From assembly GCA_003167555.1 (NCBI GenBank), contig PMSN01000008.1:31623-95622 (forward strand): a stretch of 64,000 nt of DNA, in the 5' to 3' direction. Both the position numbers and the translations under genes were made by a program. Positions 1 to 9,017 of the stretch are shown piece by piece. This stretch comes from Spartobacteria bacterium. Lineage in GTDB: Bacteria > Verrucomicrobiota > Verrucomicrobiia > Chthoniobacterales > UBA10450. The notes below the pieces were generated by a model, which saw nothing but the letters and a program-made list of their open reading frames with translations, was not told where the DNA came from and did not search any database. Numbering within the stretch: position 1 is the first letter of the stretch; the number at the start of each line of letters is the position of its first letter.

Positions 1-1
1 C

Positions 2-904
2 GTGGCCCGTTCCGTGGGGCTTTACCGCCTTTACGAAAACTTTGAGCGCGCGGCCGCCAAACGCTGGCCAGCATCGTCGAGAGGCAAATTGCTCGGCCGA
101 ATGTTCTACTCGTTTTTTAACCAACGGAAGCACGCCGCCTCACAAGCGTCGGTCAAGAATTGCGATCTTCTGAATCTGCCGAACTCCGATGAGTTGCTTT
201 GTCTTCGCGACGAAATGAAATCGACGAAAGCGGCTGTGGTGCTGCCGTACGGATTGGCGCCGGCCCGCCATCGGGCGTTGCACGACGCGGCGGTCCCCAC
301 CGAAGTTCGCTGGCGGAAAAAAAAGATAAGCTTCATCGGAATGTGGAGCCCACGAAAAGGCTGCAAAGACTGGCGCGAGATCATTCAACGCGTCCGCGCC
401 CGCGTGCCCGACGCCTTCTTTCTTTTTCTGGGAACAATGACGGCGAACGATAATGTGATGGCCGATTTGGATCCCGCCATGGCGGGCTTCGTGGAAATCA
501 TTCCGCAATTCGAGCCAGACCAGCTCCCTCAGTTGCTTTCGGACTGCGGGGTGGGCGCGTTTCCAAGTTACGTGGAAGGCTTCGGCCTGGCCGTCGTCGA
601 ACAGCTCGCGGCGGGAATCCCGACCGTTGCCTACGCCGCGCCAGGTCCCCGCGACATTCTTCAAGACAGTCTGCCCGAATTGCTCGTCCCGACGGGCGAT
701 GTCGCCAGGTTCAGCGAAGCGATCAGCGAGATTCTCGCAAAGGACCCGGGTGCGTATCAAGCCATCCGGGATCGCAGCGCGGAAACGGCCGCGCGATTTT
801 CGTGGCCGGAAATAGCGCGAGAGACTGCGAACGAATATCGGAGGCGGCTGAACGAGATCCTTTCGAGCGGTCGCACAGTTCCATCAGGCGATGCCAACTC
901 CTAA
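2..904 (+). CDS. glycosyltransferase, GT-B/GT4 type (5' partial)
   Basis: This is the C-terminal 300 residues of a nucleotide-sugar glycosyltransferase. The frame runs off the left window edge; the GTG at position 2 is probably internal, since GT4 enzymes are usually 350-400 residues. The donor-binding C-terminal domain is visible, with the E-x7-E type motif in EGFGLAVVEQLAAGIP followed by a conserved PGPRD stretch. It would transfer a sugar from an NDP-sugar to a growing glycan at the cytoplasmic membrane face; donor and acceptor cannot be read from sequence. The next gene starts 14 bp before its stop, so it belongs to the surface-polysaccharide operon that follows. Confidence 0.85.
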   Translation: MARSVGLYRLYENFERAAAKRWPASSRGKLLGRMFYSFFNQRKHAASQASVKNCDLLNLPNSDELLCLRDEMKSTKAAVVLPYGLAPARHRALHDAAVPTEVRWRKKKISFIGMWSPRKGCKDWREIIQRVRARVPDAFFLFLGTMTANDNVMADLDPAMAGFVEIIPQFEPDQLPQLLSDCGVGAFPSYVEGFGLAVVEQLAAGIPTVAYAAPGPRDILQDSLPELLVPTGDVARFSEAISEILAKDPGAYQAIRDRSAETAARFSWPEIARETANEYRRRLNEILSSGRTVPSGDANS

Positions 905-2000
905 CAGCCGGGTTCTGCAAATTGTCCCGCACTTGCCGGGCACGCTCGATGGCGTCGGCGACAGCGCGCTGAATCTCGCCAAGACATTGTTGACCGAACA
1001 CAACATCACGACGCGGTTTGCTGTCGCCCAGGAAACAAGCGTCGCCGCGAAAGATGGATTCGAAGTGATCGCGGGATTGGATGAAGCCGCGGTCGACTCA
1101 CTGGCCCGCGAATCCGATCACGTCATCTTGCACTACGTGAACTATGGGTATCAGGCGCGCGGTGTTCCCTTTCATTTGCGCCGCTTTGCCCGGCAGCTTC
1201 GTGGAAAACTCCGCGGCCGCTGGCTCACCGCGTTTCATGAGCTTTATGCTTTCGGGCCGCCTTGGGGCAGCGCGTTCTGGCTTCGGCCGCTCCAGGTGAA
1301 AATCGCGCGCGATCTAATCGATATTTCCGATGCCTGCTTCGTGAGCAACCGGACCATCGAGAACGAGATTCACGCTTACGATCCCGCGAAAAAAATTTGT
1401 CTGGCGCCCGTCAGTTCGAATTTCGGCGAACCCGAGCTCACGGATTTCAGCGCAGCTTCGCCGAAAAGCTGGGCCATTTGCGGCGGCACCGCGCTGGTGG
1501 CCCGATCGTTGATCTCATTCCGCCGAATGCGCGAGGCGATCCCGGCCGCGTTTGCTCCCGCGCAACTGCACGTCATCGGTGGGCGGGATGAAGCCGCAAC
1601 TCGCAGGCTGATCGCGGATATCGCGCAGAGCAATCCTGGTTTGTCCTGTAATTATCATCCGGAAGTGAGCGCCGAACGCGCTTCGGAATTGTTAAGGCAA
1701 TGCTCGTTCGCCTGGCTCGATTATTTTGGGAAAGGCAGAATGTGGCCGGGAATGATTTTGAAATCGAGTGCATTTGCCGCGAGTTGCGCGCATGGATTGG
1801 TGCCGGTGCTTTCCCATCGAGAGGATGCGTTTTCGCTGGAGGGCGATCCATTTCCTGGCCTGTTTTTCATGACGCCCGGCCTTGTTCACTTTCCACCGCC
1901 GGATGATCTGCGAGCGATGCGCGAAAAAATCTACGCGTGGTATCACACTCACGCCGCCTCGCGGCTGCTTGCGCAAATTTATTCGGAGGCCCTGGCATGA
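891..2000 (+). CDS. glycosyltransferase-like protein (GT-B fold, divergent)
   Basis: A 369-residue protein opening with a Rossmann strand and a GT4-like N-terminus (VLQIVPHLPGTLDGVGDSAL). The central IGGRDEAATRRLI segment looks like the start of the second GT-B domain. A clear E-x7-E donor motif is missing in the C-terminal half, so it may be a divergent transferase with unknown activity. It overlaps the previous glycosyltransferase by 14 bp, and its stop overlaps the next start as ATGA, which points to translational coupling within the polysaccharide operon. I infer a role in the same glycan; the substrate is unknown. Confidence 0.7.
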   Translation: MPTPNSRVLQIVPHLPGTLDGVGDSALNLAKTLLTEHNITTRFAVAQETSVAAKDGFEVIAGLDEAAVDSLARESDHVILHYVNYGYQARGVPFHLRRFARQLRGKLRGRWLTAFHELYAFGPPWGSAFWLRPLQVKIARDLIDISDACFVSNRTIENEIHAYDPAKKICLAPVSSNFGEPELTDFSAASPKSWAICGGTALVARSLISFRRMREAIPAAFAPAQLHVIGGRDEAATRRLIADIAQSNPGLSCNYHPEVSAERASELLRQCSFAWLDYFGKGRMWPGMILKSSAFAASCAHGLVPVLSHREDAFSLEGDPFPGLFFMTPGLVHFPPPDDLRAMREKIYAWYHTHAASRLLAQIYSEALA

Positions 2001-2896
2001 CGAGCTTCGAGGACCTGACGCTCGCCACAACCGCGCACAACAACGCGCAGATCTCCGCGGAGATGCTCCGATCTTTCGAGGCGAACCTGGGTCGCGTGGA
2101 GGAAATTGTCGTGGTCGATGATGGATCGGGGGAGTCCTACTCTGCTCCGGCGCTGAGCGCGCCGGTGCGCGTGATCCGAAACGAGAACGCCCTCGGATTT
2201 TGCAAGGCGTCCGATCTCGCCCTGCGCGAGGTCCGGACGAAATACGCGCTGCTCGCCGATGCCGATATCCTCTTCGAGCCGGGAGATTTTGCCGGCGGCT
2301 ACTCCGAATTTCGGAAGGGGAACTGGGCTTGGGTAAACTTCCGGCAGATCAGTTTTCAAGGCGTGCCGCAGAGCGCTTACGAACAGCCGATGATGCCGCC
2401 ATTGGTCTTCGCCGCCGGCAACCAGGCCTTCAGATTCTGGGAGAAATTTCAAAGCGGCCCGGCTGAGCCGTGGGCGGAGCATCGAATCGTTGAAGTGGAA
2501 GCCGCGCATTCGAGTTGCACACTCGTGAATATGGAGGCGTTCCGCGCGGTCGGCGGCTTCGACCCCTGGTATTGGCAATGCCAGTCCGACGTCGATCTCA
2601 GTCTGCGGCTGCGCCAGAATCGCCATCGCGTCGGAATTGATTTTGGCTACCGCGTGAAACACGATGGCGCCGGTGGCAAAGGCGGCGGGCCGGTGCGCGT
2701 CCTCGATCTTTATCGATCGCGCATTTATCTCTACGAAAAATTTCATCCCTCCAGCCGTTTTTATCTGCGCCCTTTACTGCTCGTTAGGCATGTTTTCGAG
2801 CTGGGCTGGTTCGCTCTGGTTGCTCTGTTCAAAAAGGAACCGAGACTGCAACTGCGTCTCGAAATGCTGAAAGGAGTTCTGAAGGGTTATCGCTGA
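1997..2896 (+). CDS. glycosyltransferase family 2
   Basis: A 299-residue GT-A transferase. The N-terminus carries the GT2 nucleotide-binding pattern (EIVVVDDGSGESY), then NENALGFCKASDLAL and the metal-binding DAD in LLADADILFEPGDF. A W-rich acceptor segment follows (FDPWYWQCQSDVDLSLRLRQ), as in rhamnosyl/galactosyl GT2 enzymes. The ATG at 1997 overlaps the upstream TGA and is preferred over an in-frame start 60 bp upstream. It probably adds one sugar during repeat-unit assembly; the specificity is not readable. Confidence 0.85.
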   Translation: MTSFEDLTLATTAHNNAQISAEMLRSFEANLGRVEEIVVVDDGSGESYSAPALSAPVRVIRNENALGFCKASDLALREVRTKYALLADADILFEPGDFAGGYSEFRKGNWAWVNFRQISFQGVPQSAYEQPMMPPLVFAAGNQAFRFWEKFQSGPAEPWAEHRIVEVEAAHSSCTLVNMEAFRAVGGFDPWYWQCQSDVDLSLRLRQNRHRVGIDFGYRVKHDGAGGKGGGPVRVLDLYRSRIYLYEKFHPSSRFYLRPLLLVRHVFELGWFALVALFKKEPRLQLRLEMLKGVLKGYR

Positions 2897-3008
2897 ATCC
2901 AATCCCGCTCAGACTCATGCTTCGCTCGACGATCATCTCGATCGGCTGATCAAGAAATACGAGGGCACCGATCAACCGGCTGAAACTCCCGCGTGGATTC
3001 TTCCGCCC

Positions 3009-3590
3009 TTGAGCTGTCAGTTTCTCGAGGAGGCCGCCGCGCTCTTGCCTAACGACAGCAGCGCCTTTGAGTTCGGCTCCGGACGCTCCACCCACGCTTT
3101 GCGCCGCGCCTTTGCCGCCACGGCCAGCATCGAGGATTCCGGCGATTGGCTGAGCCGCACGGAACAACTGGAAGGATCGGTCGCGAAACGCGGGACCGAT
3201 TATTCCCAGGTCATTCCGCTGACGCGCTGCTGGAATCGCCTGCGCCCGATTGAGTCGTTTGACGTCCCCGCGCAAAAAGAAGCTCTCCAGCACCTCAGGC
3301 TAGCCCGGTTGATTCTCGTCGACAGTCCGCCCAATCCCGCCAAACGCGAGCATGCGCTTTTTCTGGCGCTGCATCACTCGCCGGCGGGTGCGGTCATCGT
3401 CCTGGACGATCTCGAGGTCGCTGCGACCGCGCGTTTCACCGAGCGCCTGGCCCGCCAGAACGCGAACCTCTTTCGCTTCTGGCGCGTGCGGATCGATCAT
3501 CAGATCGGCGTTTTCCTCAAGGTGCGGCCGGGAAGAATTCGCTCGCGGCCGACTTTCAGAGAGTTTGTGGGGGCCTGGCTGCGCGCCTGA
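3009..3590 (+). CDS. class I SAM-dependent methyltransferase-like protein
   Basis: The clearest feature is the SAM-binding-like motif FEFGSGRSTHALRR, followed by an acidic strand (ASIED) and later ILVDSPPN and VIVLDDLEV strands, the usual alternation of a Rossmann methyltransferase. The only canonical start is TTG at 3009. The frame is open back to 2883 and reads convincingly as protein (SLDDHLDRLIKKYEGT then TPAWILPP) but has no ATG, GTG or TTG there, so the real start may be rare (for example ATC at 2889). It lies between two glycosyltransferases and probably modifies the glycan or its carrier. Confidence 0.6.
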   Translation: MSCQFLEEAAALLPNDSSAFEFGSGRSTHALRRAFAATASIEDSGDWLSRTEQLEGSVAKRGTDYSQVIPLTRCWNRLRPIESFDVPAQKEALQHLRLARLILVDSPPNPAKREHALFLALHHSPAGAVIVLDDLEVAATARFTERLARQNANLFRFWRVRIDHQIGVFLKVRPGRIRSRPTFREFVGAWLRA

Positions 3591-3600
3591 AATTTCCTTC

Positions 3601-4593
3601 GTGAAAATCCTGCTCGGATCGCACCATTTTTTTCCCAGTACCGGCGGGATCGAAACGGTTTCTAATTTGCTCGCGAGAGAATTTGTCGAGCTGGGACATG
3701 AAGTGCGCTTGATCACGCAAACCGAAGGCGGCGGCGAATTTCCTTTTCCAGTTATTCGCCGGCCCGGGCCCATGGAATTGTTTCGCCAGGTCCGCTGGTG
3801 CGACGTCTTTCTCCAAAATAACATTTCGCTTCGGACACTCTGGCCGTTGCTTTTTGTGCGGAAACCGCTCTGCATCGCGCACCAGACGTGGATTACCAAC
3901 GCGGACGGCACGGTGGGTTGGCAACACCGCTTGAAGCGCTTCGGCATGCGCTTCGCCAAATCGCTCGCCATCAGCAACGCGATCGCGGAGCAATTGCCGT
4001 CGACTTCTGTTCGGGTGGGCAATCCTTACAACGACGAAGTTTTTCGGAACCTCCAAACCGTGCGAACGAAGGAGCTAATTTTCGTCGGACGTCTCGTCTC
4101 CGACAAAGGCGCCGATCTTCTTCTCGAGGCGCTGGCTTTGCTGGAGACGAAACCTCGTTTCACCATCGCGGGAGACGGCCCGGAACGCGCGCGCCTGGAA
4201 AAACAAGCCGCCGATTTGAAGCTTCAATCGCAGATTGATTTCATTGGGAACCAGACCGGCGAGCAGCTCGCGAAAATTCTGAACGAGCACCAAATTCTGG
4301 TCGTGCCCTCCCGGTGGCGGGAGCCGTTTGGGATCGTCGCGCTCGAAGGGATCGCGTGCGGTTGCGTGGTGGTTGGTTCCGCGGAGGGCGGTCTCGCGGA
4401 AGCCATCGGCGCGTGCGGAGCTACTTTTCCAAACGGCAACGTGCGGGCGCTGGCGGATGCGCTGGCCCGACTTCTCGGCGACCCAAAGGAATGCGACCGG
4501 CTCCGCCAAAATGCGAGCGCGCATCTCTCGAGCTTCACACCGCGGCACGTCGCGGAAATTTATCTCGAGACGATGGAGAGCGCACGGCGATGA
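3601..4593 (+). CDS. glycosyltransferase family 4
   Basis: A 330-residue GT4 enzyme. The GTG at 3601 gives the typical opening MKILLGSHHFFPSTGGIETV (first strand, glycine-rich loop, then the GIE acceptor-domain signature). The C-terminal domain has ELIFVGRLVSDKGADLLLEA and the E-x7-E motif EPFGIVALEGIACGC. A longer in-frame extension upstream overlaps the methyltransferase and is not protein-like. The stop overlaps the next gene's start as ATGA. It acts in assembly of the surface glycan with its neighbours. Confidence 0.85.
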   Translation: MKILLGSHHFFPSTGGIETVSNLLAREFVELGHEVRLITQTEGGGEFPFPVIRRPGPMELFRQVRWCDVFLQNNISLRTLWPLLFVRKPLCIAHQTWITNADGTVGWQHRLKRFGMRFAKSLAISNAIAEQLPSTSVRVGNPYNDEVFRNLQTVRTKELIFVGRLVSDKGADLLLEALALLETKPRFTIAGDGPERARLEKQAADLKLQSQIDFIGNQTGEQLAKILNEHQILVVPSRWREPFGIVALEGIACGCVVVGSAEGGLAEAIGACGATFPNGNVRALADALARLLGDPKECDRLRQNASAHLSSFTPRHVAEIYLETMESARR

Positions 4594-5822
4594 TTCTGCT
4601 GACGCATCCTTTTGGAAACGCCAACGTGCGCGCGGTCCTGGACGCGCTCGATCACCACGCATTGCTGGCGCAATTCGTGACCGCGCTCGGCTGGTCGAAT
4701 AGTTCGCCACTGGTGCACGCGCTGCCCGCAAGTCTGCGCGCGCAATTGGAGCGGCGCGGCTACGATCTGCCGCACTACAAAATCAAGACTCATCCCGGGC
4801 GCGAGATCGTGCGGCTGCTCGCGGAAAGACTTCAACAACGCTGGTTGCTCCGGCACGAAACGGGATTTGCCAGCATCGATCGAGTCTGGCGCGGCGTGGA
4901 CGAAATCGCCGCCGCCTATCTCCAGCGCGAGCACGAACGCCTCAAAGTCCGCGCCGTTTATGCCTACGAAGATTGCGCCGTGCGTTTGTTCGAGACCGCG
5001 CATCAACTCGGGATCCGGTGCGTCTACGATTTGCCGATCGCGTACTGGGAAACGGCGCGGCAACTTTTGCAAAATGAAGCGGCGCGTTACCCCGACTGGG
5101 AACCGACGCTTGGCGGGACGCGCGATTCCGCCGAAAAACTTGCGCGCAAAACCCGTGAACTGGAACTCGCTCAACTTGTCGTTTGCCCGAGCACGTTCGT
5201 CCTCGATTCATTGCCGGAGAAAACGCGGCTGGAGAAGCCTTGTCTCGTGGTCTCGTTCGGCTCGCCCTCGCAAAACGAAACCGCCTCTCCAAAACCAGAG
5301 CGAGCCGGCAGACCGATCCGCTTCCTTTTTGCGGGAGCGCTCACTCAACGAAAAGGCCTGGCCGATCTTTTCGCCGCGATGAAGTTGGTCGAATCGAAAG
5401 AAGTCGAGCTCGTCGTGATGGGCTCGCTCGTGATGCCGATGGAATTTTACCGGAAGGAATTCGCCCACTTCACCTACGAAGCCCCGCGCGAACACGCCGC
5501 CGTCCTCCGGCTGATGCAGTCGTGCGATGTCCTCGTGCTGCCCTCGATCGTGGAAGGCCGCGCGCTCGTCCAACAGGAGGCGATGGCTTGCGGACTGCCG
5601 CTGATCGTGACGCGGAACGCGGGCGGTGAAGACTTGATTATCGAGGGCGAAACGGGCTTCCTGGTTCCGGCAGGGTCACCGGCGGCTCTCGCGGAAAAGA
5701 TCGAATGGTTCGGGCAAAATGCGGCGCGGCTGCCTGCAATGAGCCGGGCAGCGCGCGCGAAAGCTGCTGAGTTTACCTGGCCCGACTACGGCGAAAAAAT
5801 CCTCCATGCAATCGGACACTGA
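4590..5822 (+). CDS. glycosyltransferase family 4
   Basis: A 410-residue GT-B enzyme starting at ATG 4590, which overlaps the upstream TGA. The N-terminus (MILLTHPFGNANVRAVLDAL) looks tailored to a particular acceptor rather than the common GGxE type. The C-terminal donor domain has RFLFAGALTQRKGLADLFAA and the E-x7-E pattern EGRALVQQEAMACGLP, then GGEDLIIEGETGFLVP. It overlaps the following membrane protein gene by 17 bp. The sugar cannot be assigned. Confidence 0.82.
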   Translation: MILLTHPFGNANVRAVLDALDHHALLAQFVTALGWSNSSPLVHALPASLRAQLERRGYDLPHYKIKTHPGREIVRLLAERLQQRWLLRHETGFASIDRVWRGVDEIAAAYLQREHERLKVRAVYAYEDCAVRLFETAHQLGIRCVYDLPIAYWETARQLLQNEAARYPDWEPTLGGTRDSAEKLARKTRELELAQLVVCPSTFVLDSLPEKTRLEKPCLVVSFGSPSQNETASPKPERAGRPIRFLFAGALTQRKGLADLFAAMKLVESKEVELVVMGSLVMPMEFYRKEFAHFTYEAPREHAAVLRLMQSCDVLVLPSIVEGRALVQQEAMACGLPLIVTRNAGGEDLIIEGETGFLVPAGSPAALAEKIEWFGQNAARLPAMSRAARAKAAEFTWPDYGEKILHAIGH

Positions 5823-7239
5823 CAAACTCACGATCAAACACATCAAGTGGCTGATCTGGCTTTATTTCTGGCTCCTCATTTTTGAAGGAACCTTCCGGAA
5901 ATGGATCCTGCCGCAATACTCGGACCTGCTCCTGGTCGTTCGCGACCCGGTGGTGGTGGCGATTTACGTGCTCGCGCTCAAAGCGAAGGTCTTTCCGCGC
6001 AACGGCTACATCCTTTGGCTCGGCATCATTGGCGCTCTCTCCTGGATCGTCTCACTCATTGTGTTGGAACCGTACCTCTCCCTCAAGCCGCTCATCCTCG
6101 TTACCGGATACGGATTCCGATCCAATTTTGTTCATTTGCCGCTCATTTTCGTCATCGGAAAAATCTTCGACCTTGACGATGTAAAGAAACTCGGCTGGTG
6201 GGTTCTGCTTTGTTTGATTCCGATGGCCGTTCTCCTCGCGATTCAGTTCAACGCGGCCCCGGATGCTTTTATTAATCGCACCGCGGGCATCGGAGAGACC
6301 CAGCAAATCACCGCCGGCGGCGGCAAAATCCGGCCGCCCGGGACATTTTCGTTTGTGTCGGGCGTGATCTTTTACGCCGCGCTCGCGGCCGCGTATCTCC
6401 TTTATGGATCGCTGACGCGCGGATTTTACCGCAACTGGCTTCTCTTCAGCGCGGGTCTCGCCCTCGTCGTGACCATCGGCGTTTCGGGCAGCCGCTCCGT
6501 TCTTCTGGCCGTGCTTGTGGTCATCTCTTCGTTGCTTGCCATCATTTTCATCCGTCCCAAAGCGATGAATCAGTTCGGACGCAACCTTCTGATCGCGGTA
6601 GTAGTCGTGTTGATCGTGACACGCCTCCCTGTTTTCAAGGAAGGCGTGCAGATTCTTTCCGATCGCTTCACGGACACGGCCGAGGCGGAAGAGACTTCGA
6701 TCGCCGGCGGATTGATAGCGCGAATGTTTAGCGGCTTTACGGAGGCATTCCAGCTCATGCCCCAGGCGCCCATCGGGGGTTACGGCCTGGGCATCGGCAC
6801 GAATGGCGGCGCGAAGTTTTTGACCGGCCGCTCCGTCTTCCTCTTATGCGAAGGGGAATGGGGCCGCGTTGTCCTGGAGAGCGGGCCGATCCTTGGGCTC
6901 GCCTATTTGTTCTGGCGAACTTTACTGACCGTGAAGCTGGGCCTTCTCAGCTTTAGAAAACTCACGCAGGGCGAGATTTTCCCCATCATGTTTTTTGCCG
7001 CGGGATTCATCTCGCTCTTGAACGGCCAGTTTGGCCAGCCCACGAATCTTGGCTTTGCCGTGTTCGTTTGCGGCCTTTGTCTGGCCTTCATGAACAAAGA
7101 GCCGGCGGAGTCGGAAACAAAACTTCTGGAGCCGGAGCGGCGGCCGCGTCGCGACACAGCCCGACGCTCCCGCTACGCGGAGCGGCTCCATCATTCTTCG
7201 GCCACGCCTCGCAATTCCGATGATTCTTTTGATCGGTAA
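5806..7239 (+). CDS. O-antigen polymerase/ligase-like multi-spanning membrane protein
   Basis: A 477-residue integral membrane protein with about ten hydrophobic helices between residues 15 and 425. A long soluble loop (about residues 265-340) contains FSFVSG-like and GRVVLESGPILGLAYL segments typical of Wzy/WaaL-type polymerases and ligases. Such proteins polymerise or transfer undecaprenyl-linked glycan on the outer face of the inner membrane. The last 40 residues are hydrophilic and arginine-rich and overlap the next gene by 20 bp. With the second ligase-like gene at 17120, this cluster has two candidate polymerase/ligase proteins; which one polymerises is not decidable here. Confidence 0.7.
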   Translation: MQSDTDKLTIKHIKWLIWLYFWLLIFEGTFRKWILPQYSDLLLVVRDPVVVAIYVLALKAKVFPRNGYILWLGIIGALSWIVSLIVLEPYLSLKPLILVTGYGFRSNFVHLPLIFVIGKIFDLDDVKKLGWWVLLCLIPMAVLLAIQFNAAPDAFINRTAGIGETQQITAGGGKIRPPGTFSFVSGVIFYAALAAAYLLYGSLTRGFYRNWLLFSAGLALVVTIGVSGSRSVLLAVLVVISSLLAIIFIRPKAMNQFGRNLLIAVVVVLIVTRLPVFKEGVQILSDRFTDTAEAEETSIAGGLIARMFSGFTEAFQLMPQAPIGGYGLGIGTNGGAKFLTGRSVFLLCEGEWGRVVLESGPILGLAYLFWRTLLTVKLGLLSFRKLTQGEIFPIMFFAAGFISLLNGQFGQPTNLGFAVFVCGLCLAFMNKEPAESETKLLEPERRPRRDTARRSRYAERLHHSSATPRNSDDSFDR

Positions 7240-8344
7240 CTATTCGCTCGATCGACAGCAAAGCATGCAGCGGTTCGCCACGATGATGATCGAGGGCCTG
7301 GCCGCGGCGGGCGTTCCCGCGGAGCTGATCCAGCCGCGGACCTTCTTCGGGCGTTTTCGCTCTGCAGGCGGCTTCATCGCGAAGTGGCTGGGGTATATCG
7401 ACAAATTTATTCTTTTTCGGCGCCAGCTCGGGAAAAAAATCGCGGGACGTCCCGCCATCGTTCACATCTGCGACCATTCGAATGCGATGTATGCCAAATG
7501 GATTCGCGAGGTTCCCGTCGTCGTGACCTGCCACGATCTGCTTGCGGTGCGCGGCGCGCTGGGTGAACCGACCGATTGTCCCGCCAGCGTCACCGGCAAA
7601 ATGCTGCAACGCTGGATCGTGGCCGGACTCGAGCACGCGGCCCTGGTTGCTTGCGATTCGAAGGCGACATTGGCGGATGCGGAACGTCTGGTGGCGCACA
7701 AGAACGGATCGCCAAAGCTGGCAGCCGTGACGCTGGGTTTGAGTTACCCCTATCGCAAGTTGCCTCCCGAGGAAGCGCGGGCGCGACTGGCGGCTTCTTC
7801 CCTCATCGATCCGGATGCGCCGTTTGTTCTGCACGTCGGCTCGAACTTGCGCCGGAAAAACCGCGAAGGCGTTTTGCGGATTTTTGCGCGCTGCCAAGAT
7901 CAATGGAAAGGGTCGCTGGTTTTCGCCGGCGAACGGCTCACGGAATCCTTGCACTCGTTAGGCCGGGAACTCGGAGTCGCGGACCGCATCGTCGAAGTGC
8001 CCGAGACCCCGAACGAATTGCTCGAAGCGCTTTACAATTGCGCGACGGCGCTTCTTTTCCCTTCGACCTGCGAAGGATTTGGCTGGCCCATCGCCGAGGC
8101 GCACGCCTGCGGTTGCCCCGTTATTTGCACTGACCGCGAGCCGATGATCGAAGTGGCCGGCAGCGCCGCGCTCACGCGCAAGATCGACGACGAAGCGGGA
8201 TTTGCCGCGGACCTCCTCCGCCTGACGAATTGGGCGGAACGCGAGCGTTACAGTATCAAAGCGCTTGAGAACTCCAGACGATTCTCCGCGACGCGCATGA
8301 TCTCGGAATATCGCGAACTATACCGCACACTTGCGCCGGCCTGA
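7220..8344 (+). CDS. glycosyltransferase family 4
   Basis: A 374-residue GT4 protein with N-terminal MILLIGNYSLDRQQSMQRFA, the middle strand PFVLHVGSNLRRKNREGVLR, and the E-x7-E donor motif EGFGWPIAEAHACGCPV followed by EPMIEVAG. It overlaps both neighbours (20 bp upstream; one base, TGATG, downstream), so it sits firmly within the operon. A TCGTTAGGC nonamer lies in the gene at 7955. Confidence 0.85.
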   Translation: MILLIGNYSLDRQQSMQRFATMMIEGLAAAGVPAELIQPRTFFGRFRSAGGFIAKWLGYIDKFILFRRQLGKKIAGRPAIVHICDHSNAMYAKWIREVPVVVTCHDLLAVRGALGEPTDCPASVTGKMLQRWIVAGLEHAALVACDSKATLADAERLVAHKNGSPKLAAVTLGLSYPYRKLPPEEARARLAASSLIDPDAPFVLHVGSNLRRKNREGVLRIFARCQDQWKGSLVFAGERLTESLHSLGRELGVADRIVEVPETPNELLEALYNCATALLFPSTCEGFGWPIAEAHACGCPVICTDREPMIEVAGSAALTRKIDDEAGFAADLLRLTNWAERERYSIKALENSRRFSATRMISEYRELYRTLAPA

Positions 8345-9009
8345 TGAAACAAATCCTGATGTTCCTTTCGTTCCTGCTTCCGTGGTCGCTGCGGCGTTCG
8401 TTTCTCGAGAAGCAGTTTGGCTATTCCATTCATCCCACCAGCCACATTGGCTTCGCCTGGATTCTCCCGCGCCGGCTTATCATGGAGGAGCATTCCCGCA
8501 TCGGGCATTTCACGCTCTGCAAGAACATCGATCTTTTGCATCTCGGTGCGCACGCCATCATCGGCCAATTGAATTGGATCACCGGCTTCCCCAGCGGTAA
8601 CAGCCGGCATTTCGCGCATCAGACGGACCGGCGGCCCGAGTTGATCGTCGAGACTCACGCCGGAATCAGCAGCCGGCATTTGATCGATTGCACCGCGCGC
8701 GTGCGCATCGGCGCGTTCGCCACCGTCGGCGGATTTCGCTCGCAGCTTCTTACCCATACGATCGATCTCGCCGCGGGCCGGCAATCGGCCGAGCCGATCG
8801 ACATCGGAGAATATTGCTTCACCGGCACGAATGCCGTGGTGCTCGGCGGCAGCTCTCTTCCACACCACTCGGTGCTCGGCGCTCAATCGCTTCTCAACAA
8901 GAAGTGGGATCAATCCTATCAGCTTTACGGGGGCGTTCCGGCGAAACCATTGAAGCAGCTATCACCGGAAATAGAATACTTTCGCCGCACCCAGGGATTT
9001 GTTTGGTGA
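8344..9009 (+). CDS. left-handed beta-helix (hexapeptide) acyltransferase
   Basis: A 221-residue protein with irregular hexapeptide repeats (IGHFTLCKNIDLLHLGAHAI, then IGEYCFTGTNAVVLGGSSLP), the left-handed beta-helix of trimeric acetyltransferases. The C-terminus VYGGVPAKP-like segment (YGGVPAKPLKQL) is typical of sugar O-acetyltransferases. The start overlaps the previous stop by one base. It likely acetylates a sugar of the glycan from acetyl-CoA; the catalytic His is not assigned with certainty. Confidence 0.75.
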   Translation: MKQILMFLSFLLPWSLRRSFLEKQFGYSIHPTSHIGFAWILPRRLIMEEHSRIGHFTLCKNIDLLHLGAHAIIGQLNWITGFPSGNSRHFAHQTDRRPELIVETHAGISSRHLIDCTARVRIGAFATVGGFRSQLLTHTIDLAAGRQSAEPIDIGEYCFTGTNAVVLGGSSLPHHSVLGAQSLLNKKWDQSYQLYGGVPAKPLKQLSPEIEYFRRTQGFVW

Positions 9010-9017
9010 CCTTCGAG

